Source of the DNA: Membranihabitans maritimus | GTDB lineage: Bacteria > Bacteroidota > Bacteroidia > Chitinophagales > Saprospiraceae | Assembly (NCBI RefSeq): GCF_021729145.1 | Contig: NZ_JAJSLW010000028.1 | Coordinates: forward strand, 1-52,569 | DNA: 52,569 nt | Direction: 5' to 3' | Shown: positions 41,404 through 50,770 of the stretch, in pieces | How positions within the stretch are numbered: position 1 is the first letter of the stretch | How the letters are laid out: each line of letters begins with the position of its first letter | Notes under the pieces: generated by a model | Told to the model about the DNA's origin: nothing | The model's database searches: none | Seen by the model: only the letters and a program-made list of their open reading frames with translations | Made by a program: the position numbers and the translations under genes

Positions 41404-43203
41404 ATGAGTGAAGGATTTAATGTTCGAACATTTTCCAGGATAGCAAGAAAAGTCCATCGAATCTTCCGGTACCTCTCCGTAATTTCCAGTGCGATAGCTA
41501 TATCTTTTTTAATTTATGATATTGGTTTTCGACACCCAGATTTTCACGTATTATACAGAATAAATCAACTCTATATTATTACGGCGTTGATGGGAGCATT
41601 TTCTTTATTGTTAAGGTATCTGGATAAGGGGAAAAGGCCGCCTCGAAAGCTTTGGTTATTTGATGTTTTGATATTTTCTTCCTTATTGGCTATGATTCAA
41701 TATCTATGGTCTGGCCAAAATAATGGTGAAGTGCAATACTCCCTGCAAACCGTTTGGATTTGGATCTTTTTTACTTTGTTGCTACATCTATTTCGGGAAA
41801 TATTTTCCTCCAATATCAATCAATCTTTTAATAATTTCAACCCGGCACAATTATTTACGGGAAGTTTTCTTGTGGCTATTCTTGCAGGTGCTTTTGCATT
41901 GAAACTGCCAAATGCTACTTCCAATGGTATTTCAATGATCGATGCATTATTTACTTCAACCAGTGCCGTTTGTGTGACCGGGTTGGCGGTTATCGATACG
42001 GGGAAAGACTTTACCAGGATAGGGCAATATATAATAATGATATTGATTCAATTGGGCGGCCTTGGGATGATGACCTTTACTAGTTTTTTTAGTTCTTTTT
42101 TCAAAGGATCTACGAGTTATAAAGGACGACTTTTAGTGGGAGAAATATCCAATTCAGGTAGGCTAACCAAAGCGTATGGTATGGTACGGCAGATTTTGTT
42201 TTTCACTCTGGGTGTGGAGTTGATTGGAGGAGTATTGATTTATCATTCCCTCAATTATAACAACTTTACATCTTTTTCGGAAAAGATATTTTTTTCTGTA
42301 TTTCATTCAGTGTCTGCATTTTGTAACGCTGGTTTTTCTACATTGAGCCAGAGTCTATACGAAGTTACATTCCGGTTTAATTATCCTTTGCAAATAATCA
42401 TAGCGTTGTTATTTATATTTGGTGGTCTTGGATTCCCGATAGTGTTTAACTTTGTAAAATACCTTCAATATCAAATCATTAGTACATTTAAATCTTTAAT
42501 GACACAAAAGTCATTTCAGCATCGCCCGTGGATTATTAATATCAATAGCCGAATTGTATTGATTACCACTCTTTGTTTGATCCTTTTTGGTACCTTTTCT
42601 TTTTTTATTTTTGAATATAACAATACATTAGCAGAGCATTCCTTGGTGGGGAAAATTACAGTGGCATTTTTCAATGCTGTAACACCCCGGACTGCCGGTT
42701 TTAACTCTATTGACTTTGCCGGACTAAATTTTTCTACCCTTATGTTAGTATTTTTTCTGATGTGGATTGGAGCTTCCCCGATGTCTACAGGTGGTGGTAT
42801 AAAGACCACTACCTTTGCCTTAGCTACATTGAATTTTATTAGCCTGGCGAAAGGGAAAGACCGGATTGATCTTTTTAGAAGGGAAATTTCTGATGGATCG
42901 GTTCGAAGGGCTTTTGGCGTTATTTCCCTTTCATTGATAGTGATTGGTACTTCAGTTTTTTTCATTGCTATATTTGATGAGCAATTGGATTTGCTTCATA
43001 TCGCATTTGAAGTGTTTTCTGCATATAGTACTGTCGGGTTGAGTTTAGGGATAACAGGTGAATTAACCGATGCAAGCAAAGTCGTTCTTATTTTGACGAT
43101 GTTCATTGGAAGGGTAACAATGCTGACTATTTTAGTTGCCTTTTTTAGGAGAGTACGGTATTTACAATACAAGTATCCGACCGAAGAAATTTTAATTAAT
43201 TAA
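41404..43203 (+). CDS. ktrB: TrkH/KtrB-family potassium transporter subunit
   Basis: Membrane subunit of a Ktr/Trk-type K+ uptake system. It has 599 residues, longer than the usual 440-480, because of about 120 extra N-terminal residues with four or so hydrophobic helices before the pore. The four pore repeats are seen: SAVCVTGLAVID, SAFCNAGFST, TPRTAGFNSID and SAYSTVGLSLG, each with the filter glycine, plus GGLGMMTFTSFFSS and GGGIKTTTFA. The regulatory partner ktrA starts ten bases after the stop. K+ (with Na+) is the expected substrate, used in osmoregulation. Confidence 0.95.
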   Translation: MSEGFNVRTFSRIARKVHRIFRYLSVISSAIAISFLIYDIGFRHPDFHVLYRINQLYIITALMGAFSLLLRYLDKGKRPPRKLWLFDVLIFSSLLAMIQYLWSGQNNGEVQYSLQTVWIWIFFTLLLHLFREIFSSNINQSFNNFNPAQLFTGSFLVAILAGAFALKLPNATSNGISMIDALFTSTSAVCVTGLAVIDTGKDFTRIGQYIIMILIQLGGLGMMTFTSFFSSFFKGSTSYKGRLLVGEISNSGRLTKAYGMVRQILFFTLGVELIGGVLIYHSLNYNNFTSFSEKIFFSVFHSVSAFCNAGFSTLSQSLYEVTFRFNYPLQIIIALLFIFGGLGFPIVFNFVKYLQYQIISTFKSLMTQKSFQHRPWIININSRIVLITTLCLILFGTFSFFIFEYNNTLAEHSLVGKITVAFFNAVTPRTAGFNSIDFAGLNFSTLMLVFFLMWIGASPMSTGGGIKTTTFALATLNFISLAKGKDRIDLFRREISDGSVRRAFGVISLSLIVIGTSVFFIAIFDEQLDLLHIAFEVFSAYSTVGLSLGITGELTDASKVVLILTMFIGRVTMLTILVAFFRRVRYLQYKYPTEEILIN

Positions 43204-43213
43204 AATCAATTAC

Positions 43214-43912
43214 GTGAAATACATAGTTATTGGACTTGGTAGTTTTGGTTCATCGTTAGCGGTTAAATTGACAGCAGCTGGCAATGAAGTAATGGGTGTT
43301 GACATTTCTGTGAACCGAATAGAAACATTGAAGGAAAAGATTACGCATGCTGTATCCATTGACTGCACTGATCCTGTAATGGCAAAGGAATTGCCTATAA
43401 AAGATACAGATGTTGTAGTAGTGTGTATTGGTGAAGATAAAGGAGCAAATATCATGGCAACGGCTATTATGAAGCAGTTGAAAGCAAAAAAAGTAATAAG
43501 TCGGGCAGTATCGGAGACGCATCAAACAATATTGGAGACTATGGGAGTGGATGAAATTATCAATCCCGAAGAAGAGGCTGCTGAAAGATGGGCTGAAAAA
43601 TTAAGTATTAAAGGGGTATTGGAATCATTTCATTTAACCGGGGCCTATAACATTGTAGAAATAAATGTGCCCAAGCCTTTTGTTGGAAAAAGCTTGGAAG
43701 AGGTTGATCTGGTTGAAAAGTTTAATATAATTGCTTTGACTACTTTCCTGAAAAGGGAGACTACTAATTTTCTCGGATATTCGAAAGAAAGTATTGTAGT
43801 CCAGGGTATTGCTACCAAGCAAACAGTTCTCAAAGAAGGTGAGATCCTGGTGATTTATGGTCATACGAGGGATATAAAACGGTTGTTGGAGGAAACGGGT
43901 GCGGTATCATAA
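43214..43912 (+). CDS. ktrA: KtrA/TrkA-type regulatory subunit of potassium uptake (RCK domains)
   Basis: A 232-residue cytoplasmic protein. The start is a GTG at 43214. Residues 1-125 are an RCK_N (TrkA-N) Rossmann domain with IVIGLGSFGSSLAVKL (GxGxxG) and the acidic VMGVDIS at the end of strand 2, which binds NAD(H)/ATP-type ligands. A RCK_C domain follows (VEINVPKPFVGKSLEEV to VIYGHTRDIKRLL). It forms the gating ring on KtrB. It is directly downstream of ktrB, so subunits are coexpressed. Confidence 0.95.
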   Translation: MKYIVIGLGSFGSSLAVKLTAAGNEVMGVDISVNRIETLKEKITHAVSIDCTDPVMAKELPIKDTDVVVVCIGEDKGANIMATAIMKQLKAKKVISRAVSETHQTILETMGVDEIINPEEEAAERWAEKLSIKGVLESFHLTGAYNIVEINVPKPFVGKSLEEVDLVEKFNIIALTTFLKRETTNFLGYSKESIVVQGIATKQTVLKEGEILVIYGHTRDIKRLLEETGAVS

Positions 43913-43946
43913 GTAGTAACTTTAAGGTATTGAACTATGTATTATT

Positions 43947-44129
43947 ATGTGGATATGTGACATTTGTCAGAATATTCGATATGCAGGGAAAAGTAATCTA
44001 TTGGAATGGAAATATTGCCTGGACCAAAGGTCAAATAGTGTTCCGCAACACTTTCCGGGATTTCAGTTGAAGAAAATTTGCTGGAAAGATCCGGATGAAG
44101 AGAGTATTGAGATAGTGCGTCTTCTTTAA
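43947..44129 (+). pseudogene. short ORF resembling an Uma2 C-terminal tail
   Basis: A 60-codon frame. Its segment HFPGFQLKKICWKDPDE resembles the C-terminal 'LPGF.L....' end of Uma2-family proteins, like VLPGFELKLKEVFGK in the gene next door on the other strand. Nothing of the Uma2 core precedes it. It may be a remnant of a second copy or a small gene of its own; its TAA shares bases with the neighbour's stop. Confidence 0.3.
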
Positions 44130-44743
44130 TTTTTTCCGAATACTTCCTTCAATTTCAGTTCAAATCCCGGCAGAACTGCAGAATGAATCGTATCGCCGAT
44201 AGTACACAGACGGGAAGCCTGGTACCTTCCTTTGTCGTCCGGCTGATATTGGACGACTGTTCGTTCGGCCGGATGTATTATCCCATATTCAAGCACTCCG
44301 GATTCTTCAAATATGTCAAACTTATTGTGTAATTCTTTGCGATTGTTATCGGGAGATAAAATCTCAACCACCAGGTCCGGAGTGCCCAGGCAACCCTTTT
44401 CATCTATTCTGGAAGGATCACATATAACGCATAGATCCGGTTGGAGAACGGTGTATATATCTCCGTCATTCGGTGTGTATCCCGGCAGTCTTACATCAAA
44501 AGGTGCTGTAAAGACTTCGCATTTGTGGTTTTGCAAAAAAAGCATGAGCCTGAAATTGAGCTTTTGGGATACTCGCTGGTGAGAAGTATAGGGAGCAGGA
44601 GACATTCTGAATATTTTGCCCTTGATGATCTCTAATCGCTCTTCAAAGGTCCAGCTCAGATAATCACGGTAAGAATAGATTTTTGAAAAATCCAGGTCTT
44701 CTACCTTTGTAATGGGTTTTGTCTCCGGTGTTTTATACCCCAT
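44126..44743 (-). CDS. Uma2-family endonuclease-like protein (DUF820)
   Basis: About 205 residues from the ATG at 44743; the TTG nine bases upstream lies inside the promoter. The PD-(D/E)XK nuclease-like core is visible: GDIYTVLQPDLCVICDPSRI (Asp), TPDLVVEILSPDNNRKEL (Asp...Glu-x-Leu) and the basic residue region KFDIFEESGVLEYGIIHP. N-terminal YLSWTFEERLEIIKGKIF and final VLPGFELKLKEVFG are typical. Uma2 proteins are abundant in Cyanobacteria and some Bacteroidota; their biological role is not established. It is transcribed from a nearly leaderless promoter. Confidence 0.9.
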   Translation of the reverse strand: MGYKTPETKPITKVEDLDFSKIYSYRDYLSWTFEERLEIIKGKIFRMSPAPYTSHQRVSQKLNFRLMLFLQNHKCEVFTAPFDVRLPGYTPNDGDIYTVLQPDLCVICDPSRIDEKGCLGTPDLVVEILSPDNNRKELHNKFDIFEESGVLEYGIIHPAERTVVQYQPDDKGRYQASRLCTIGDTIHSAVLPGFELKLKEVFGKN

Positions 44744-44749
44744 AATTTG

Positions 44750-44784
44750 CAAATTTACAAGGAGTAATGGGAATAGAGGTCAAA
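44750..44784 (-). promoter_or_regulatory. promoter of the Uma2 gene, leaderless
   Basis: On the minus strand TTTG (44784-44781) and TAAATTTG (44757-44750, exact) are 23 bases apart. The -7 box ends six bases before the ATG, so the mRNA would start at or near the start codon. Confidence 0.5.
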
Positions 44785-45586
44785 AAGTTCCCTCGTAAAA
44801 AGTGGTAAGCGTCCAAAAATTCAGAGTCCCTAAAGTTTAGGTGCACGAGATTATAAATCATTTTTGATTTTCAGAATCGGTAGTTGAGCTTTATTTCATT
44901 TGGCTTAAAGCCCCGAAACGGGGATAGCTTGCGGTATGCAGTTCGTTCAAGGCATTTACTTCGAGAAGCTTCCAAATTCACTTCACGGACTTTAGACAGT
45001 TTAAATACTTAGAGTTTGAAGTGCCTAAAGTACTTAAAGTCGGCAGAGCGAGAGATTGAGAGTGAAGTAATGACTGTAGAATTAGTATCATGTTTATAAA
45101 CATTGGCTCACCACGTTTGGAGGTCGTATACTTCACGGAGTTAAGTCAACACCACTTGTATTCAAAACTAGATCAAAGTGAAAGCAGGTGACAAAATATT
45201 TGGGTGCGGGTGCCAGCTATGTGTGAAAGCGATTATTTTGTCTTGAATTTTGGTTCCTTTGTTTCAAGACAAAGGGATAAAAGATACGCTACGAAATTGA
45301 AATTGGTTATACCTTGTACCCTCGTACAAATCTGAAAGTGGCTGGATCGGAAAAGACCAAAGTAGATGTATTTACATTTGAGGAAATCCTGGTTTACCAG
45401 TATTAAAGTATCCCGACCATATCGGCCCAGCTTGCCCGTTCGTGGTTGGGGCTTTTTTGTTTTCGTCGCCTGTCCCGATATTCATTGTCAGGAGGCACGC
45501 AAAGAAAATGGAAAGTAATAATCAATAATTGGGTTCTTTGTTGGCTATGAATCCAAATAATTGTTTCGTATTAAACATTATTTACG
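44753..45586. repeat. long spacer with degenerate CTAAAGT-type repeats
   Basis: No open frame of note in 834 bases. CTAAAGT or close forms recur about every ten bases: ccctaaagtttagg near 44831 and a run from about 44990 to 45045 (gactttagac, agtttaaata, cttagagttt, gaagtgccta, aagtacttaa, agtcgg). A CCCCG-AAA-CGGGG hairpin lies at 44911-44923. Near 45430-45460 GC-rich bases end in a T-run (ggggcttttttgtttt), possibly a plus-strand terminator. Function unknown. Confidence 0.5.
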
Positions 45587-46129
45587 TTAAGTCACTATTC
45601 CCACTGCCCAACACATAATCAACAATCCTGTTAAAAAAGATTCCGGGTTAATCTTGGATCGGATAACTTTCAGCGCCTGCGCCAGGTGGTTTTTGGCGGT
45701 GTAAGGAGAGATATTGAGTTGATTGGAAATATCTTTAAGGGACATTCCCTTTTTGAAGTTGAGTTGATAAACTTGCTTTTGTCGATCGGGTAGCGTGTTG
45801 ACGATTTCTCGTATATTTTCATTGAGTTCATTTCTTTGCACCTCCCGGTAAAGCGAATTGTTATCGCATTGTGGTACGTATAACCATACCTCTTCACGGT
45901 ATTTTTCTTCCTGGGTTAGTTTCTTAAAGTGATCTCTTACGAGGTTTCTGGTAATGGCCAGCATATAAGATTCCTTATCTTCTATATCCTGAAACCTGTT
46001 CTTGTTATTCCAGAGTTTAATCAATACTTCCTGGGTCAAATCTTCCGCCACTTCGGGAATTTTGACATATTTTAACATGAAACCGAAAATTCTATTTCGG
46101 TATTTTTTTAACAAATCTTCCATCTTCAC
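45587..46129 (-). CDS. ECF sigma-70 factor (FecI-like)
   Basis: A 180-residue extracytoplasmic-function sigma factor. Region 2 includes YVKIPEVAEDLTQEVLIKLW and ESYMLAITRNLVRDHFKK (about residues 20-70); region 4 includes NTLPDRQKQVYQLNFKKGMS and the recognition helix SPYTAKNHLAQALKVIRSKI (about 110-160). The hydrophobic end (LTGLLIMCWAVGIV) is usual in Bacteroidota FecI proteins. It is divergent from the FecR gene and STN-bearing SusC/SusD, and should drive that operon when the anti-sigma factor is released. A TATATTTG -7 box lies on its strand at 46206-46199. Confidence 0.93.
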   Translation of the reverse strand: MKMEDLLKKYRNRIFGFMLKYVKIPEVAEDLTQEVLIKLWNNKNRFQDIEDKESYMLAITRNLVRDHFKKLTQEEKYREEVWLYVPQCDNNSLYREVQRNELNENIREIVNTLPDRQKQVYQLNFKKGMSLKDISNQLNISPYTAKNHLAQALKVIRSKINPESFLTGLLIMCWAVGIVT

Positions 46130-46198
46130 ACTAAGTTTTGCTTGCCATTAGGGTGATTTGATCCTTTGAAAAGCGGTGTGAAACAATGCGTTGTTAGG

Positions 46199-46206
46199 CA
46201 AATATA
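46199..46206 (-). promoter_or_regulatory. -7 box of the sigma factor gene
   Basis: TATATTTG on the minus strand is an exact TAnnTTTG match 70 bases before the ATG. The -33 region is only A/T runs, without TTTG. Confidence 0.4.
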
Positions 46207-46354
46207 AGAAAGAGGGTGAAAAAAATTAAAAAAAAATAAAATTGACTAGTCTTTTTTTTGGTGAAAGGAGTTTACCTGTACAGATTTGATCTTTTTTAGG
46301 GGTGTAATGCAAAATAATGTGTTGTAGTATTTGTAATAGAAAATATTCGATGAA

Positions 46355-47308
46355 TTGAAATTTCGAAAAAGATTTGACATATTGCTTCAGAAGTATAAGG
46401 AAGGGAAATCCACACGGTCAGAGTACCTGGAAATGATATCATTAATTAGGAAGCATCCGGAATTGCATGGTTTTTTACAGGATATTATTGATGATGATTG
46501 GGCCTCTGAATTTCAGTCCCCTAATCAGGATGGAATGATTTGGAAATCATGGAGTCAGTATAGTTTGAAACCGATTATTAGCATTGCAGCGGCAATAGCC
46601 CTATTAGTAATTGGTGTGATCGGAATATGGGGTGGTCAGAAACAAAATAATTACCTCGTATACACTACAAATTATGGTGAAACGAAAGAAGTAGCTTTGC
46701 CGGACGGAAGCCGCCTGACCCTGAATGCGAATTCTTCTGCCATATGGCTGAAAGAATGGCAGGAGAATGGAAGGCGTATTATCAAACTGGAGGGTGAAGG
46801 TTTTTTTGAAGTGGCTCATATAGAATCCGGGGAGTCAGGCGCTATACCTTTTGATGTAACCACGGAAAACGTGAAGATTAATGTTTTGGGGACTTCTTTT
46901 AATGTAGAAGCGAGGCGAGATGACACCAAGGTATATCTGGAAGAGGGGGAAGTTAGATTGAATGTGAAAGATGATACGGAAGTTCTGCTAAAACCTGGTG
47001 AGCAAGTAATTTATAATAATATAAACGAGAAAATTAAGCTTTCTGAAAATGAGACCATAGAATCAGCCGCTTCCTGGAAAAATGGAGTCATTAGTTTCCG
47101 CGAAGAAAAACTGGAAGTGATCCTGCTTGAACTTAGTGATATTTTTGGAAAAGAGTTTGAGTGTAGTGATCGGTCATTATTAGCCAAGCCTATGGATATT
47201 GGAGTTCCTTTTATGAATTGGGAAGCTACCAAAGAATCCCTGGAACTTTCGATGAATATAATAATAAAACAAAACGGGGAAATTTACGAGATAACGAATA
47301 ATAACTAA
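46355..47308 (+). CDS. FecR-family anti-sigma factor (DUF4974)
   Basis: A 317-residue inner-membrane anti-sigma factor. The cytoplasmic N-terminus (about residues 1-70) should bind the ECF sigma factor; one helix PIISIAAAIALLVIGVIGIWG (about 73-92) crosses the membrane; the periplasmic part is FecR: YTTNYGETKEVALPDGSRLT, LEGEGFFEVAH, FDVTTENVKINVLGTSFNVE and KPGEQVIYN, then a DUF4974 tail that contacts the receptor's STN domain. The start is TTG at 46355; a nearby ATG is out of frame and stops at once. It is followed 40 bases later by the STN-SusC gene. Confidence 0.92.
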   Translation: MKFRKRFDILLQKYKEGKSTRSEYLEMISLIRKHPELHGFLQDIIDDDWASEFQSPNQDGMIWKSWSQYSLKPIISIAAAIALLVIGVIGIWGGQKQNNYLVYTTNYGETKEVALPDGSRLTLNANSSAIWLKEWQENGRRIIKLEGEGFFEVAHIESGESGAIPFDVTTENVKINVLGTSFNVEARRDDTKVYLEEGEVRLNVKDDTEVLLKPGEQVIYNNINEKIKLSENETIESAASWKNGVISFREEKLEVILLELSDIFGKEFECSDRSLLAKPMDIGVPFMNWEATKESLELSMNIIIKQNGEIYEITNNN

Positions 47309-47348
47309 CATACAACTTCATTTAAGTAAGAACAAATACAATACAATT

Positions 47349-50300
47349 ATGTGGAAAATAGGAGTTAAGTGCTTATGCACTATTGGGATGTTTATATTCC
47401 TGATTATACCAACCTGGGTGTCTGGAACCCCAGTTTTTGCTCAGAAAGAGATGTCATTGGTAGAAGCCATACGGCAGATTAGTAAAGATTACGGGGTGTA
47501 TTTTACGTTTGATCATACGTTGGTCAAGAATATTACTGTAAAATATGAAACAAAGAAGGACCTATCGATTGAGCAAGCCATATCCGGGGTATTGTCGGAG
47601 ACGGACTTGAATTTTAAGTTTTACGACAATCGTTTTGTTATTTTGTATAAGAACGACAAGGAGGGCCTGGAATCATTAAAACAAATGATGGAGCATTTCG
47701 GGGACATAATTGAAGAAGGGGAGAAAGACAAGATTCGCCATAAGATTAGACCACTAGCTGAAATAAGCCTCAGACCAGGCTGGAAACCTGCGCCTAGAAA
47801 GTTGACAGGATTGGTATTGAATATCAATGGAACTGTGGCGGATCAATCAGGGGAACCGTTAATTGGAGTAAATGTCCTCGTTAAAGGTACTGATAATGGA
47901 ACTGCTACTGATTTCGATGGAAGCTATACATTGGAGGATGTGAATGAGAATGCTACTCTTATATTTTCTTATATCGGATATCAAACAGTGGAAGTACCGG
48001 TAGACGGAAGGAAAGAGGTTTCAATTCAGTTGGTTTCAGATTCAGAAATGTTAGAGGAAGTAGTAGTCGTCGGATATGGTACACAGAAAGTTCGGGATGT
48101 TACGGGTTCAATGGTAAGTGCAGATATGGAAGCATTAGAAGAACAACCCAATGTGTCCTTAATGCAAGGCTTACAAGGTGCAGTGCCGGGATTGAATGTT
48201 GGGCAAGTGGACCGGGCAGGAGAAAATCCGAATATTTCCATTCGGGGAAGAACTTCCTTATCAGGGGAAGGAAATCCCCTTATTGTTTTAGACGGAGTCA
48301 TTTACAGAGGGAATTTAATAGATCTGAATCCTAATGATGTAGAGTCAGTAGATATTTTGAAAGATGCCAGTGCGACAGCTATTTATGGTTCCCAGGCTTC
48401 AAATGGAGTGATTTTAATTAGTACTTCAGAGTCAGGCGGATCCAAGGATGGTAAACCGGTTATCAATTTCTCTAGCCAGTTTTCTTTCCAGCAGCCCTGG
48501 CATGAATTGGTTGCCCAGGGACCGGATGAATTTATTAAAAAAATTGAAGAGTCCGATATTGAGCAAAGCAGAACAGAGTCTTCAGGATATCTGGAGAGAA
48601 ATCCAAACTGGGCGCAGACAACGAATTTCAAGACCAACCATGAAATAAGTCAGTTTGAAGCAGGTAGATCCTTCGACTGGTATGATTATGTGACAACCGA
48701 TAATCCTTATACTACAAAACACAACCTTTCGGTTTCCAATAACTTGGAATCGCATCATTACTTTGCCTCCCTGGGATATACTAAACAGGAAGGCTATATG
48801 AGGGATGAGCATTACGAAAGAATTAATGCCCGGATCAATTTGGGGAATCAAATAACAGATTGGTTTGATATCGATATTCAGTCTTTTTTGTCTTCGAGTA
48901 ATTATGGACCGCAAAATTACGGTCCGGTTGATCGCTATATAGAGCCTTATGCCCATCCCTATGACCAGGAAAATAATCTGGTACAAAGGCCCTACGGAAA
49001 TCCCGTTAATCCATTGATCGAAGCAAAAGCGGATGTTAATGACAAGCGAATTAATTTAAATGGTAATCTTACGGGTACGATACAACTTCCGGTTGAAGGG
49101 TTGTCTTACCAGGGAAGGTTTGGAAATAATTATAAAACTAATAAAGACTATTATTTCGGATCTCATGGGTCTAGTTTTCAAGGGTATGGATCTAAAATGG
49201 ATGCCGTAGAATATAATTGGAGCTTGGATCACATCTTATCCTACAACAAAGAATTTAATGCCAATCACTATTTGGATATTACATTGTTGTATGGGATGGA
49301 AGATAGAAAGTATTCATTTACAAACGCAGAAGGATCTAATTTTTCAAACCATATCCTGGGTTATGATCGCTTGCAAGCATCTGAAACCGAACAACAGAGA
49401 GTATCATCTGGAGGTTGGAAAGAATCTAGTCTTTACAATATGGGAAGAATTGTTTATAAAATAATGGATCGGTATTTAATCACAGGTACAGTCAGAAGGG
49501 ACGGCTTTTCGGGTTTCAGTGAAGAAAATAAGTTTGGTGTATTCCCCTCATTGGCTTTGGGGTGGGTCTTATCAGAAGAGACTTTTTATAAACAAATAGC
49601 ACCGGATTGGTTGAACTGGATGAAATTAAGGTTGTCATATGGGACTACGGGCAATAGAACGATAGGTAGGTATCAGACTTTAGCGGAGGTTTCGGGAAGT
49701 CCAGGATATGTGGCAGGTGATGGGACCTCTCTTTTGACCCAGTGGATATCAGCGTTGGAAAGTCCGAGTCTGAAATGGGAAAAAACAACGGGAATAAATG
49801 TTGGAATAGATTTTGGAACCGTGAATGGAAGATTAAGAGGATCAATCGATTATTATAATAAAAACACCTCAGACCTTCTTTATAGTGTCGATATCCCGGC
49901 TATAAGCAGATTTGAAACCTTCCCGGATAACCTGGGAGAAGTTCATAATCAGGGGGTAGATTTTACATTTTCATCGGTAAATATGGATCAAGGGGATTTT
50001 ACCTGGTCCAGTGACATTAATTTTTCCTATAATCGAAATAAAATTAATACTCTGTTGGGATTTGATGTTGATGGAGACGGAAAGGAAGATGACCTTATAT
50101 CCGAAGGACTCTTTATCGGTGAATCCATTGGGGCTATTTTTGACTATAGCATAGACGGCCTCTGGCAATTAAATGATGAAATTTTTGATGGATATGAATT
50201 CGGTTCCTATAAAGTTCAGGACCTGGACGGAAATGGATTGATTGACGGAAATGACAGGAGCATTATTGGGAATACCAGGCCCGCTTACAGGTTCTCTATT

Positions 50301-50759
50301 AATAATACTGTAAAATATGGTGATTGGACACTTCGATTTTTTATAAATTCTATCCAGGGTGGGAAAAATAGGTATTTAGGAGAGGACAACCTTTATTCTT
50401 TTGCAATATTTAATGGCGAGTCACATTTCAATTTCTCATTTCCGGAGGGACTCAATTATTGGACACCAGAAAATCCAAATGCCCGGTACCAACGTCCTGG
50501 TATTAGCGGTGCGTCGGGGATAGCTGGAACCAGGTATTCTTCCAGAAGTTTTGTTAGATTACAAAACCTTTCATTATCCTATAATTTAGGCTCCATTATT
50601 CCTACTGTTTTCAGAAATGCCAAGGTGAGTTTAAGTACACAAAATCTTATCACATTAACCAAATGGCCGGGGTGGGACCCTGAAACGGGTGTCGGAATTA
50701 CTAGAGGCGGAAGGCCTGTTATGAAAAGTTTTTCATTAGGAATTGATGTTCAATTTTAA
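47349..50759 (+). CDS. SusC/RagA-family TonB-dependent transducer with STN domain
   Basis: A 1136-residue outer-membrane importer that also signals. Order: signal peptide, STN (secretin/TonB N-terminal) domain with LVEAIRQISKDYGVYFTFDH (about residues 37-105), carboxypeptidase-like repeat INGTVADQSGEPLIGVNV (about 157-240), TonB-box-like EEVVVVGYGTQKVRDVTG, plug (LQGAVPGLNVG, IVLDGVIYRGN, YGSQASNGVILI) and a beta-barrel ending SLGIDVQF. Established mechanism: substrate loading lets STN contact FecR, freeing the sigma factor encoded divergently. A SusD gene follows by 11 bases. Substrate cannot be read. Confidence 0.95.
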   Translation: MWKIGVKCLCTIGMFIFLIIPTWVSGTPVFAQKEMSLVEAIRQISKDYGVYFTFDHTLVKNITVKYETKKDLSIEQAISGVLSETDLNFKFYDNRFVILYKNDKEGLESLKQMMEHFGDIIEEGEKDKIRHKIRPLAEISLRPGWKPAPRKLTGLVLNINGTVADQSGEPLIGVNVLVKGTDNGTATDFDGSYTLEDVNENATLIFSYIGYQTVEVPVDGRKEVSIQLVSDSEMLEEVVVVGYGTQKVRDVTGSMVSADMEALEEQPNVSLMQGLQGAVPGLNVGQVDRAGENPNISIRGRTSLSGEGNPLIVLDGVIYRGNLIDLNPNDVESVDILKDASATAIYGSQASNGVILISTSESGGSKDGKPVINFSSQFSFQQPWHELVAQGPDEFIKKIEESDIEQSRTESSGYLERNPNWAQTTNFKTNHEISQFEAGRSFDWYDYVTTDNPYTTKHNLSVSNNLESHHYFASLGYTKQEGYMRDEHYERINARINLGNQITDWFDIDIQSFLSSSNYGPQNYGPVDRYIEPYAHPYDQENNLVQRPYGNPVNPLIEAKADVNDKRINLNGNLTGTIQLPVEGLSYQGRFGNNYKTNKDYYFGSHGSSFQGYGSKMDAVEYNWSLDHILSYNKEFNANHYLDITLLYGMEDRKYSFTNAEGSNFSNHILGYDRLQASETEQQRVSSGGWKESSLYNMGRIVYKIMDRYLITGTVRRDGFSGFSEENKFGVFPSLALGWVLSEETFYKQIAPDWLNWMKLRLSYGTTGNRTIGRYQTLAEVSGSPGYVAGDGTSLLTQWISALESPSLKWEKTTGINVGIDFGTVNGRLRGSIDYYNKNTSDLLYSVDIPAISRFETFPDNLGEVHNQGVDFTFSSVNMDQGDFTWSSDINFSYNRNKINTLLGFDVDGDGKEDDLISEGLFIGESIGAIFDYSIDGLWQLNDEIFDGYEFGSYKVQDLDGNGLIDGNDRSIIGNTRPAYRFSINNTVKYGDWTLRFFINSIQGGKNRYLGEDNLYSFAIFNGESHFNFSFPEGLNYWTPENPNARYQRPGISGASGIAGTRYSSRSFVRLQNLSLSYNLGSIIPTVFRNAKVSLSTQNLITLTKWPGWDPETGVGITRGGRPVMKSFSLGIDVQF

Positions 50760-50770
50760 AAGCAATAGTT

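Noticed and set aside
44911-44923. CCCCG-AAA-CGGGG as an intrinsic terminator
   Set aside because: Stable stem but no T-run on either strand.
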